Assembly (NCBI RefSeq): GCF_900105245.1
Contig: NZ_FNSZ01000001.1
Location: 2,666,001-2,730,000 of the forward strand
Direction: 5' to 3'
Source: Streptomyces sp. 1222.5
Lineage (GTDB): Bacteria; Actinomycetota; Actinomycetes; Streptomycetales; Streptomycetaceae
DNA: 64,000 bases
A program made the translations under genes and the position numbers. Shown in pieces: positions 38,478 to 46,692 of this stretch; within the stretch, counting starts at the first letter, position 1, and each line of letters starts with the position of its first letter. The notes beneath the pieces were generated by a model that had not been told where the DNA came from, did not search any database, and saw only the letters and a program-made list of their open reading frames with translations.

Positions 38478-40013
38478 CTACCGGTCCCCGAAGATCGTGC
38501 GGTGCCAGTCCTTGCGGGACTGTGCGGTGTTGTCGAACATTACGTGCTTGACCTGCGTGTACTCCTCGAACGAGTACGCCGACATGTCCTTGCCGAAGCC
38601 GGACGCCTTGTAGCCGCCGTGCGGCATCTCACTGATGATCGGGATGTGGTCGTTGATCCAGACGCATCCGGCCTTGATCTCGCGGGTGGCCCGGTTCGCC
38701 CGGTAGACGTTGCTGCTCCACGCGGAGGCGGCGAGGCCGTACGGAGTGTCGTTGGCCAGCCCGATGCCCTCATCATCACTGTCGAAAGGCAGGACGACCA
38801 GTACAGGACCGAAGATCTCCGACTGGACGATCTCGCTGTCCTGCGCGGCGTCGGCGATCAGGGTGGGCCGGTAGTAGGCGCCGGCCGCCAGGTCGCCCTC
38901 GGGCGCTTCGCCGCCGGTCACCACGCGCGCGCAGGCCCGCGCGCGGTCCACGAACCCGGCGACCCGGTCCCGCTGGACGTGCGAGATGAGCGGTCCGAGG
39001 TCGGTGCCGGGGGCGAAGGGGTCCCCGAGCCGTACGGTCTCCATCAGCGCGGCCGTCCGCTCGACGAAGGCCTCGTACAGCGGGCGCTGCACGTACGCGC
39101 GCGTGGCGGCCGTGCAGTCCTGCCCGGTGTTGATGAGCGCACCGGCCACGGCTCCGTGGACGGCGGCCTCCAGGTCGGCGTCGTCGAAGACGACGAAGGG
39201 GGCCTTGCCGCCCAGCTCCAGGTGCAGCCGCTTGACGGTGGCGGTGGCGACCTCGGCGACGCGCTTGCCGACCGCAGTGGACCCGGTGAAGGAGGTCATG
39301 ACGACGTCGGGGTGCCCGACGAGGTGCTCGCCGGCCTCCCTGCCGGTCCCCGTGACGATGTTGACGACCCCGTCCGGGATGCCCGCGTCCGTCGCGGCCT
39401 GCGCGAAGAGCAGCGAGGTGAGCGGCGTCAGCTCGGCCGGCTTCAGCACGATGGTGTTGCCCGCGGCGATCGCCGGGAGGATCTTCCAGGCGGCCATCTG
39501 CAGCGGGTAGTTCCACGGCGCGATCGACCCGACGACACCGATGGCCTCGCGCCGTACGTACGACGTGTGGTCGCCGGAGTACTCACCGGCGGACTGCCCC
39601 TGCAGGTGCCGGGCGGCGCCCGCGAAGAACGCGGTGTTGTCGACGGTCCCCGGCACGTCGAACTCGCGGGTGAGCTTCAGCGGCTTGCCGCACTGGAGGG
39701 ACTCGGCGCGGGCGAAGTCCTCGGCGCGGTCGGCGAGCACGGCGGCGAACCGGTGCAGCGCGTCGGAGCGCTCACCCGGGGTGGCGCCGGACCAGCCCGG
39801 GAAGGCCGCGCGTGCGGCGGCCACGGCCGCGTCGACGTCGTCGGGGCCGGCCAGCTCGTAGGTGTACACCTCCTCGCCGGTGGCCGGGTCGACCACGGTG
39901 TGGGTGCGGCCCGAGGTGCCCTTGGTCAGCCGGCCGGCGATGAACTGCGCGCCGTCGGCGAAACGGTCCTGTGCGGGAAATCGTTCCGGGGTGACGCTGC
40001 CCGGGTTGTGCAT
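38478..40013 (-). CDS. Gamma-aminobutyraldehyde dehydrogenase
   Basis: An ATG at 40013 with GGAGGAG upstream gives 511 aa. Motifs: GSIAPWNYPLQ (cofactor loop), LELGGK (general base) and NTGQDCTAATR (catalytic Cys, about residue 290). The GQDCTA variant and the EMPHGGYKASGFGKD end match the betaine/aminobutyraldehyde dehydrogenase branch (PatD/YdcW, KauB). It would oxidise 4-aminobutanal, from putrescine, to GABA. It starts the polyamine block, upstream of potD. Confidence 0.9.
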   Translation of the reverse strand: MHNPGSVTPERFPAQDRFADGAQFIAGRLTKGTSGRTHTVVDPATGEEVYTYELAGPDDVDAAVAAARAAFPGWSGATPGERSDALHRFAAVLADRAEDFARAESLQCGKPLKLTREFDVPGTVDNTAFFAGAARHLQGQSAGEYSGDHTSYVRREAIGVVGSIAPWNYPLQMAAWKILPAIAAGNTIVLKPAELTPLTSLLFAQAATDAGIPDGVVNIVTGTGREAGEHLVGHPDVVMTSFTGSTAVGKRVAEVATATVKRLHLELGGKAPFVVFDDADLEAAVHGAVAGALINTGQDCTAATRAYVQRPLYEAFVERTAALMETVRLGDPFAPGTDLGPLISHVQRDRVAGFVDRARACARVVTGGEAPEGDLAAGAYYRPTLIADAAQDSEIVQSEIFGPVLVVLPFDSDDEGIGLANDTPYGLAASAWSSNVYRANRATREIKAGCVWINDHIPIISEMPHGGYKASGFGKDMSAYSFEEYTQVKHVMFDNTAQSRKDWHRTIFGDR

Positions 40014-40106
40014 GTCGCTCTCCTCCGCCGTTCGCCCCGTCCCGGAAGGCGGGTGGCGTAGCTCCAGCTCGATTTGAGTGCCGATCCTGACAGAGCAAGT
40101 GCACTC

Positions 40107-40127
40107 CAACAAGTGATTCCGTTGTTG
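40107..40127. promoter_or_regulatory. Candidate operator upstream of the aminobutyraldehyde dehydrogenase
   Basis: CAACAA (40107-40112) and TTGTTG (40122-40127) form a perfect inverted repeat in an unusually A/T-rich stretch, about 95 bp upstream of the ATG and also upstream of the divergent NADAR gene. No known regulator motif was matched; assignment rests on symmetry and position only. Confidence 0.35.
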
Positions 40128-40192
40128 CCTTTTGGTTACGCGACGGAATCTGTCGACCAGGTGTCGAGTCGGGAAGGAAAAGGACGGACGGA

Positions 40193-40786
40193 GTGTCAGT
40201 GGTACGTGCCAGACTCGCGTGCATGGGGAAGATCGACGGGGTTGACGCCCTGATCAGGGAGGTCCGGGCGGGGGCGCGGATCAGGTATCTGCACTTCTGG
40301 GGGCACCGGCCGCGGCCGGACGGCACGATCGGCGCGAGCTGTCTCAGCCAGTGGTGGCCGTCACCGTTCGTGGTGGACGGCGTGCACTACGCGACGGCCG
40401 AGCACTGGATGATGGCCGCCAAGGCCCGGCTGTTCGGGGACGCGGAGGCGGAGCGCCGGGTGCTGGCCGCCACGCACCCCGCGGAGGCCAAGAAGGCCGG
40501 GCGGCTGGTCCGCGGCTTCGACGACGCGGCGTGGGAGCGGGAGCGCTTCCGGATCGTGGTCGAGGGCAGCGTGCACAAGTTCGCGGCCGACGACGCCCTC
40601 CGTATGTACCTGCTGGGCACCGGCGCCCGGGTCCTGGTGGAGGCCAGTCCCGTGGACCGTATATGGGGCATCGGCCTCGCCGCGGACGACCAGGCGGCCT
40701 TCGACCCGGAGCGATGGCGCGGCCCGAACCTGCTGGGCTTCGCACTGATGGAGGCGCGGGAGAGACTGGCGGGCGCGGGGGCCTGA
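40193..40786 (+). CDS. NADAR domain protein (ADP-ribose-related glycosidase fold)
   Basis: A 197-aa NADAR-family protein. Characteristic motifs are LHFWGHRP, LSQWWPSPFVVDGVHYATAEHWMMAAKA-type sequence, HPAEAKKAGRLVRGF and the GIGLAADD end. NADAR proteins act on N-glycosidic bonds of phosphorylated riboses: YbiA acts in riboflavin-intermediate detoxification, and other members remove ADP-ribose from guanine. The catalytic acid Glu of the AEHW motif is present. The GTG at 40193 or ATG at 40223 could be used. It is divergent from the polyamine genes with no clear functional link. Confidence 0.85.
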   Translation: MSVVRARLACMGKIDGVDALIREVRAGARIRYLHFWGHRPRPDGTIGASCLSQWWPSPFVVDGVHYATAEHWMMAAKARLFGDAEAERRVLAATHPAEAKKAGRLVRGFDDAAWERERFRIVVEGSVHKFAADDALRMYLLGTGARVLVEASPVDRIWGIGLAADDQAAFDPERWRGPNLLGFALMEARERLAGAGA

Positions 40787-40816
40787 CGCGAGGGGGCGGG
40801 GGCCTGACGCGAGGGG
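40775..40816 (+). repeat. 21-bp duplication over the NADAR stop codon
   Basis: The 21-bp unit beginning GCGGGGGCCTGACGC is present twice in direct tandem. The first copy holds the TGA of the NADAR gene. Confidence 0.9.
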
Positions 40817-40986
40817 GCGGGCCCCGGCGCGGGGCTGCCCTTCTCGGCTCGGCGTTGAGCTGAACCCGATCTCAGGCCCGGCGCCGGTGCGGCAGGGCCC
40901 CGGCCGTCGGGCCCGGCCGTCGGGCCCGACTTCGCCGCGACTCCGCCTCGGGTGACGACCGCGCGTCCCCGCCCCCGGCCACCCGC

Positions 40987-42114
40987 TCAGATGGCGAACG
41001 CGATGACGAAGGCGAACAGTCCGAGGACGAGGACGATGCCCGCGACTCCGCAGATGATGCCGGCCAGGGCCACGCCCGGGTTGGTCGCCTCGCCCCGGTT
41101 GGCCTTACCGCGGCCGATCGCGCCGAAGATGATCGCCAGGACACCCAGCACCAGGGCCACCGGCCAGAGCAGGAAGCCGACCGACGCCAGGATGCCCAGC
41201 ACCAGCGAGGCCGTACCCATGCCGTCGCTCGGGGGCGCCTGCATACCGGGCCAGCCGTAGCCGTTCGGGGCCGGGTAAGGGCCGCCGTAGGGAGACTGGG
41301 GCTGCGGCTGCCCGGGGTAGCCGTATCCCGCGGGCCCGCCCGGATACCCGTACGGCACCTGTCCGGGGCCGTCGGGGGCGATGGGCGGCGGAGGTACCGC
41401 TTCGGCTCCCCCGTGCGGCGCGGCGGGCGCCGGCGGGGCGAAGGGGTTTCCGGTCGCCGCCGCGGACGGCGGGGCGAAGGGGTTCGCCGGGGCGGCGGGC
41501 GGCGGGTACGAACCGGCGGCCGAGGGAGCCGGCGGGGCGAACGGATTCCGCGGAGGCGCGGATGCCTGGGGCGCGGACGGACCGGCCGGGGAGACAGGGG
41601 GACCGGCCTGGGGCGCGGCGGGTCCGGACGGAGGTGCGTACGGGTTCGCCGGGGCTGCGTACGGGTCTGCCGCCGGCGCGTACGGATGTGCCGAGGGCGC
41701 GTACCCGTTGTCCGGGGCCGCGTACGGGTTGTCCCGGGGTGCCGTCGGACCCGCCGGAGTGGCCCATGGCGCGGGCGCGGCACCGGCGGCGCTTCCCGGC
41801 GCTCCGGGCGCGGATATGAGCGTCTGCTGGTCGTGCACGGACCCGGGGGCCGGGGCGGAGACGGCGGGGGTCGGCCCGGATCCCTGATGTCCCGCCGCGA
41901 AGGAGCCCGGCTGTCCCGCGGCCGCCGAGCCGTACTCAGGCGCGGCCGGCCGGTCCGCGGGCGGAACGGAGTCCCGCACGTCGCCGGAGCCCGGGACCGA
42001 GTCCCGCACCGGTGCCGGGGCGTCGGCCTCCTTGCCCAGGGACACCCGAGGCGGCACCGGCCCCGCTCCGGTGGGCTGCTCCGGTGGCGTGGACTGCGGC
42101 ACCTCGTCGGACAT
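40987..42114 (-). CDS. DUF4190 membrane protein with a long Pro/Ala-rich N-terminus
   Basis: A 375-aa protein starting MSDEVPQSTPPEQPT. Residues 1-~295 are low complexity (repeats of NPYAAP, NPFAPP, PYG). The C-terminal ~80 residues form the DUF4190 module, two membrane helices (ASLVLGILASVGFLLWPVAL; VALAGIICGVAGIVLVLGLF) joined by GRGKANRGEATNPG. Such proteins are common in Streptomyces; function is unknown. The Pro-rich part may bind partners or the cell wall. Confidence 0.85.
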   Translation of the reverse strand: MSDEVPQSTPPEQPTGAGPVPPRVSLGKEADAPAPVRDSVPGSGDVRDSVPPADRPAAPEYGSAAAGQPGSFAAGHQGSGPTPAVSAPAPGSVHDQQTLISAPGAPGSAAGAAPAPWATPAGPTAPRDNPYAAPDNGYAPSAHPYAPAADPYAAPANPYAPPSGPAAPQAGPPVSPAGPSAPQASAPPRNPFAPPAPSAAGSYPPPAAPANPFAPPSAAATGNPFAPPAPAAPHGGAEAVPPPPIAPDGPGQVPYGYPGGPAGYGYPGQPQPQSPYGGPYPAPNGYGWPGMQAPPSDGMGTASLVLGILASVGFLLWPVALVLGVLAIIFGAIGRGKANRGEATNPGVALAGIICGVAGIVLVLGLFAFVIAFAI

Positions 42115-42285
42115 GGTGGAAGACCCCTTTGGTGGACGTCCCGTCCGTGCTGGACGTCCCGTCATGCTACGGGCCGCCGGGGCCGGTCGCTGGCCGGGGC
42201 CTACGATGATCCCGCGTCATCGATCAGCCGATCACCGCGCCGCGACGGACCTCGCTCCGCAGGCGCCTGCCCCGGGGAGGACCCC

Positions 42286-43356
42286 ATGACCGACAGCAGT
42301 TCCGTGCCCGCCGCCGGCACGCCCGACCGCGATCTGCGCACCTTCATCGCCGGACTGCCGAAGGCCGAACTGCACGTGCACCACGTCGGCTCCGCCTCCC
42401 CCCGCATCGTCTCGGAACTGGCCGCCCGCCACCCCGACTCCAAGGTGCCCACCGATCCCGAGGCCCTGGTCGACTACTTCACCTTCACCGACTTCGCGCA
42501 CTTCATCGAGGTGTACCTGTCGGTCGTCGACCTCATCCGCACCCCGGAGGACGTCCGGCTGCTCACCTACGAGGTGGCCCGTGACCTGGCCCGTCAGCAG
42601 GTGCGGTACGCCGAGCTGACCATCACCCCCTTCTCCTCCACCCGTCGCGGCATCGAGGAGACCGCGTTCATGGCCGCGATCGAGGACGCCCGCAAGGCGG
42701 CCGAGGCCGAGTTCGGGACCGTACTGCGCTGGTGCTTCGACATTCCCGGCGAGGCCGGCCTGGAGTCGGCGGAGGAGACCGCGCGGCTCGCCACCGACGA
42801 CCGGATCCGCCCGGAGGGCCTGGTGTCGTTCGGCCTCGGCGGACCCGAGGTCGGGGTGCCCCGGCCGCAGTTCAAGCCGTACTTCGACCGGGCCATCGCG
42901 GCCGGCCTGCACTCCGTCCCGCACGCCGGTGAGACGACCGGCCCGGAGACCGTCTGGGACGCGCTGAAGGAGCTGCGCGCCGAGCGCATCGGGCACGGGA
43001 CCAGTTCCGCGCAGGATCCCGCGCTGCTCGCCCACCTCGCCGAGCACCGCATCCCGCTGGAGGTCTGCCCGACCTCCAACATCGCCACCCGGGCGGTCCG
43101 CACCCTCGACGAGCACCCGATCAAGGAGTTCACCCGGGCCGGGGTGCTCGTCACGATCAACTCGGACGATCCGCCGATGTTCGGCACCGACCTCAACAAC
43201 GAGTACGCGGTGGCCGCCCGCCTTCTCGAGCTGGACGAGCGCGGCCTCGCCGACCTCGCCAAGAACGCCGTGGAGGCGTCCTTCTTCGACGCGCAGGGCA
43301 AGGCGCGGATCGCGGCCGAGATCGACGCGTACACCGCGGCCTGGCTCGCCCCCTGA
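42286..43356 (+). CDS. add: Adenosine deaminase
   Basis: A 356-aa metal-dependent hydrolase that deaminates adenosine to inosine. KAELHVHHVGSASP holds the N-terminal HxH metal ligands (the usual LEGS reads HVGS). Other active-site motifs are HAGET and RIGHGTSS, and NSDDPPMFGT near the end provides the last Asp ligand. GGGGAGG precedes the ATG at 42286. It is followed by the GDPD gene 25 bp away, possibly co-transcribed. Confidence 0.92.
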   Translation: MTDSSSVPAAGTPDRDLRTFIAGLPKAELHVHHVGSASPRIVSELAARHPDSKVPTDPEALVDYFTFTDFAHFIEVYLSVVDLIRTPEDVRLLTYEVARDLARQQVRYAELTITPFSSTRRGIEETAFMAAIEDARKAAEAEFGTVLRWCFDIPGEAGLESAEETARLATDDRIRPEGLVSFGLGGPEVGVPRPQFKPYFDRAIAAGLHSVPHAGETTGPETVWDALKELRAERIGHGTSSAQDPALLAHLAEHRIPLEVCPTSNIATRAVRTLDEHPIKEFTRAGVLVTINSDDPPMFGTDLNNEYAVAARLLELDERGLADLAKNAVEASFFDAQGKARIAAEIDAYTAAWLAP

Positions 43357-43381
43357 CCGGGGCCGCGGGGCACCCACCACA

Positions 43382-44077
43382 ATGGGGGCCATGCAGACCG
43401 TGACCGCCGTGGCCCACCGCGGCGACCCCTACCGCTTCCGCGAGAACACGATTCCTTCGCTGCGTTCCGCGCTCGACCAGGGCGCGGACGCGGTGGAGGT
43501 CGACGTACGACTCACCCGTGACGGCGTGCCCGTGCTGCTGCACGACGCGACGCTGGAGCGGCTGTGGCGGCACGACCGGCCGCTGCTCGCGCTGTCCGCC
43601 GAAGAGGTGCGCGGACTCACGGCGGGCGGTGTGCCGACGCTGGCGGAGGCGCTGGCCGCGACCGGGGACAGCCGGATGATGCTGGACCTGTGCGGGCGGG
43701 TCGACCGCCGGATCGCGGACCGGGTGGTGGACGTGGTCCGGCAGACCGGGGCGCAGGACCGGGTCTACTACTGCGCGGGCGCCGAGGCGATGCTCGCCGT
43801 CCGTGCCGCGGACCCCGGTGCGGAGATCGCCCTGACCTGGACGAGCCTCGCGCCACCACGGGCCGCCGTCCTGGACGCGGTGCGCCCGCGCTGGCTCAAC
43901 TACCGCTTCTCCCTGGTGAACCGGGAGCTGACGGCCCGGGTCCACCGCGGCGGCCAACTGCTGTCCGTCTGGACCCCGGACACCCGTCGCGCCATGCGCC
44001 GCCTGCTGGACCTGGGAGTCGACTCGATCACCACGAACCGGATCGACGCGCTGGAGGCGCTGCGCGACGGCGGCTGA
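43382..44077 (+). CDS. Glycerophosphodiester phosphodiesterase family protein
   Basis: A 231-aa GDPD-fold hydrolase. AHRGDPYRFRENT has the catalytic His and Asn/Glu, VEVDVRLTRDGVPVLLHD the metal-binding Glu/Asp and the second catalytic His. The C-terminal WTPDTRRAMRRLLDLGVDSI matches the usual WTVN... end of the barrel. It would release glycerol 3-phosphate from deacylated phospholipids. The ATG at 43382 or 43391 may be used. A bidirectional terminator follows. Confidence 0.9.
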   Translation: MGAMQTVTAVAHRGDPYRFRENTIPSLRSALDQGADAVEVDVRLTRDGVPVLLHDATLERLWRHDRPLLALSAEEVRGLTAGGVPTLAEALAATGDSRMMLDLCGRVDRRIADRVVDVVRQTGAQDRVYYCAGAEAMLAVRAADPGAEIALTWTSLAPPRAAVLDAVRPRWLNYRFSLVNRELTARVHRGGQLLSVWTPDTRRAMRRLLDLGVDSITTNRIDALEALRDGG

Positions 44078-44087
44078 CGCGACGGTA

Positions 44088-44115
44088 CGGCCGTGCGGCG
44101 CGCGCCGCACGGCCG
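44088..44115. terminator. Bidirectional terminator between GDPD and the membrane protein gene
   Basis: A perfect 28-bp palindrome (two 14-nt halves, CGGCCGTGCGGCGC and complement) lies between convergent stops at 44077 and 44121. Confidence 0.85.
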
Positions 44116-44120
44116 CGGAT

Positions 44121-44648
44121 CTAGCCGACGGCCGGAGCCGGCAGGGCCGTCGGCGCGCCGAGCGCCTCCAGCCGCTTGATCTTCTTCCGTACGACGTACA
44201 GCGGGAGGACGCCGAGGATCCCGAAGGACATGTCGATCAGGGTCCACCAGAAGGGGATCCCCCGGACCGGTCCGCACACGAGGGCGAGCGGGATGATCCC
44301 GGCGCAGGCGATCATCCCGAACTCGATCACCCAGATGTTGCGGACCGGGTCGCGGTAGGGGCCGTAGAAGGCGACCGCGATGACGAGGTGGGCGAAGGCG
44401 AGCCAGTCCGTCCCGTACAGCACGAACGGGTACTCGGCGTCGACCGTGTCGAGCCCGTCCCGCACCCGGGAGATCCACTCCATGAGCCCGGGCAGCAGGT
44501 CGGGTACGGACAGCGCCCGCAAAACGCTCTCGGTCCAGCGCAGTTCGTGCACCAGGGGGAAGGCGGTGGCCCCGCTGAGGACGAGGCACACCACGAAGAT
44601 GACCAGCCAGACGCGAATGCCCTTGAGCAGGGCGGCTCTGTCGCTCAT
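44121..44648 (-). CDS. Integral membrane protein of unknown function
   Basis: A 175-aa protein with about four membrane helices (IRVWLVIFVVCLVLSGATAF; WLAFAHLVIAVAFYG; FGMIACAGIIPLALVCG; TLIDMSFGILGVLPLYVV) and a cytoplasmic Lys-rich end. YGPYRDPVRNIWVIEFG is a notable conserved-looking loop. No enzymatic motif. The upstream gap to 44997 holds no clear promoter. Confidence 0.75.
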   Translation of the reverse strand: MSDRAALLKGIRVWLVIFVVCLVLSGATAFPLVHELRWTESVLRALSVPDLLPGLMEWISRVRDGLDTVDAEYPFVLYGTDWLAFAHLVIAVAFYGPYRDPVRNIWVIEFGMIACAGIIPLALVCGPVRGIPFWWTLIDMSFGILGVLPLYVVRKKIKRLEALGAPTALPAPAVG

Positions 44649-44996
44649 GGCAGCAGCGTACGCCTACATTTGAACGTGTTCAAAAACCAATCGCCAGGAC
44701 ACGGTCCGGTGTTGTCCCTGCGCGACGTGGAACCGCTCGGCAGTCCAGTCGTCCGGGTCCTGACCGCACGTCCTCGCGTCCCGGCAGGGCCGGACGGCAC
44801 GGCGCGTGCAGCCGATCCCCATGGCCGCCACGTCCGGGGGCGAGGCCGGCGACAGCAGTGCGGCGAGACGGCCCGGTAACGGTCCGGGCCGACGAGGGTG
44901 CACAGGTCACCCCCATGTCCCGCCACCACACGAGCAGTTCCACCCTCGCCGGCGAGCGCGCCAGCCACCCCTGCCACTGCGCGGCCCACTCCGCTG
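44649..44996 (-). other. Gap downstream of the potD-like gene, possible decayed gene
   Basis: This 348-bp stretch has no single complete ORF with family resemblance. On the minus strand a plausible peptide (LARSPARVELLVWWRDMG) reads in one frame and another (DPDDWTAERFHVAQGQHRTV) in a second, suggesting a gene broken by frameshifts, but this is weak. Confidence 0.3.
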
Positions 44997-46190
44997 TCAG
45001 AGCCCCACGATCCCGTTCCACCGTTTCGCGAATTCCACCCGTTCCTCGGACGTGATGTCCCGGGCGACGGCGAGGCGGGATCGCATGCCGGTGTCGGGGA
45101 AGATCAGGGCGTTGTCGGCGAGGGCCGCCGTGTCCTTGTCCTTGTCGGCGGCCAGGATCTCGCGGGCCGTCGGCACCGGGCAGACGTAGTTGACCCAGGC
45201 GGCGAGTCGCGCGGCGACCGCGGGGTCGTAGTAGTAGTCGATCAGGCGCTCGGCGTTGGCCTTGTGCCGGGCCCGGTCGGGGATCATCAGCGAGTCGGCC
45301 CACAGCTCGCCGCCCTCCTCGGGCACGACGAAGTGGATGTCGGGGTTGTCCGCCTGGAGCTGGATGACGTCGCCGGAGTACGCCTGGCAGGCCAGCACGT
45401 CCCCGCTGACCAGGTCCTTGGTGTAGTCGTTGCCGGTGAAGCGGCGGATCTGGCCTGCGTGGACCTCCCGTTCCACCTGGTCGCAGACCCGGTGGAAGTC
45501 GTCCGCGGTCCACCGGGTGATGTCCACCCCGTTGCCCTGCATGAGCAGCGCGAACGCCTCGTCCAGGCCGGACAGCAGGGTCACCCGCCCCTTGAGGTCG
45601 CTCGCCCAGAGGTCCTTCACGTGCCGTATCTCGCGGCCGAGCTTGCGCCGGTTGTAGGCGATGCCGGTGATGCCGGACTGCCACGGCACGGTGAACCGGC
45701 GGCCCTTGTCGAAGGCCGGCGAGCGCAGCAGCGGGTCGAGGTGTGCCGCGACGTTCGGCTGGGCCGCGCGGTCCATCTCCTGCACCCAGCCCAGGTGGAC
45801 GAAACGGGCGCACATCCAGTCGCTGGTGACGATCAGGTCCCGGCCGGTCGACTGGTGGTTCATCAGCGCGGGGCTGATCTTGCCGAAGAACTCGTCGTTG
45901 TCGTTGATCTCCTCGACGTAGTCCACGGAGATCCCGGTGCGCTTCTCGAACGCCTCCAGGGTGGGCCGCCGGTTGGGGTCGTCGTCGTCCGTGTCGATGT
46001 ACAGCGGCCAGTTCGCCCACTTCAGCTTCTTGTCGGCCGCGGACTCGTCTGCCACGGCCCGGTCGCCGGGCCCGACGTAGGCGGCGGGGACGCCGCAGCC
46101 GGTCAGGGCACCGAGCACGGCGGTACCGCCGAGCGCGGCCAGAAGGGAACGGCGGGACAGCGCGGAGGTACGGGAGGAAGTCTGGGGCAC
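44997..46190 (-). CDS. Second PotD-like polyamine-binding lipoprotein
   Basis: A 397-aa solute-binding protein from GTG 46190 (a TTG at 46226 is possible). It has a Tat-like start (SRRSLLAALGG) and the lipobox LTGC. It is clearly paralogous to PotD at 37120: KWANWPLYID, EEINDNDEFFGKI, TSDWMCARFVHLGW, RRFTGNDYT. It lacks adjacent ATPase and permease genes, so it may use the PotABC channel with different specificity. It sits downstream of the 46.7-kb aldehyde dehydrogenase, separated by a terminator and the 38-bp array. Confidence 0.88.
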   Translation of the reverse strand: MPQTSSRTSALSRRSLLAALGGTAVLGALTGCGVPAAYVGPGDRAVADESAADKKLKWANWPLYIDTDDDDPNRRPTLEAFEKRTGISVDYVEEINDNDEFFGKISPALMNHQSTGRDLIVTSDWMCARFVHLGWVQEMDRAAQPNVAAHLDPLLRSPAFDKGRRFTVPWQSGITGIAYNRRKLGREIRHVKDLWASDLKGRVTLLSGLDEAFALLMQGNGVDITRWTADDFHRVCDQVEREVHAGQIRRFTGNDYTKDLVSGDVLACQAYSGDVIQLQADNPDIHFVVPEEGGELWADSLMIPDRARHKANAERLIDYYYDPAVAARLAAWVNYVCPVPTAREILAADKDKDTAALADNALIFPDTGMRSRLAVARDITSEERVEFAKRWNGIVGL

Positions 46191-46311
46191 CCGGGAAGCA
46201 TGCCGCTCCGCTCGGTGGACGGGCAATCGACGCAGCGTCGAGCGGGACGGGCCCTGTCCGACACCCTGTCGATCACCGCGCCGAGCCGGGCGGGAAGCAA
46301 AGCTCCGCGGC

Positions 46312-46577
46312 GAGCAGCGGAGCGCCCGCGCAGGGCAGACCGCCCGGCTGAGAAGCAGAGCCCCGGCTCACGGCACACAGCCCCGGCGAGCAGCCGAACC
46401 CCAGCACAAGGCACACAGCCCCGGCGAGCAGCCGAACCCCAGCACAAGGCACACAGCCCCGGCGAGCAGCCGAACCCCAGCACAAGGCACACCGCCCCGG
46501 CGAGCAGCCGAACCCCAGCACAAGGCACACCGCCCCGGCGAGCAGCCGAACCCCAAGCACAGGGCACGCCGCCCCCG
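46312..46577. repeat. 38-bp tandem array (7 units)
   Basis: Units start at 46312, 46350, 46388, 46426, 46464, 46502 and 46540, exactly 38 bp apart. The middle four are nearly identical (GAGCAGCCGAACCCCAGCAC...); the first two and last are diverged, as expected when central copies are most recently amplified. The array lies between a terminator and the second potD-like gene. The 38-bp period breaks any reading frame. Confidence 0.93.
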
Positions 46578-46621
46578 CCAAGCCGCAGAGCCCTCCCGCA
46601 GACCTCCGGACGGGAAACGCG

Positions 46622-46658
46622 CGGCCCCCGGACGGGGAGGTGTCCCGTCCGGGGGCCG
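46622..46658 (-). terminator. Terminator after the 46.7-kb aldehyde dehydrogenase
   Basis: Perfect 14-bp arms GGCCCCCGGACGGG (46623-46636) and CCCGTCCGGGGGCC (46644-46657), extended by one outer pair, with a 7-nt loop, lie 35 bp past the stop at 46693. Confidence 0.9.
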
Positions 46659-46692
46659 GAGCCGGCGCGGTTCCGCTCGAACCGCGGCGGGT

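Noticed and set aside
46312..46577. CRISPR array
   Set aside because: The units are directly adjacent, with no unique spacers and no cas genes; it is a tandem repeat. The same holds for the 23.15-kb array.
46273..46581. Cys/Gly-rich minus-strand ORFs over the 38-bp array
   Set aside because: The repeat unit is 38 bp and cannot encode one periodic peptide; these frames arise only from the repeat.
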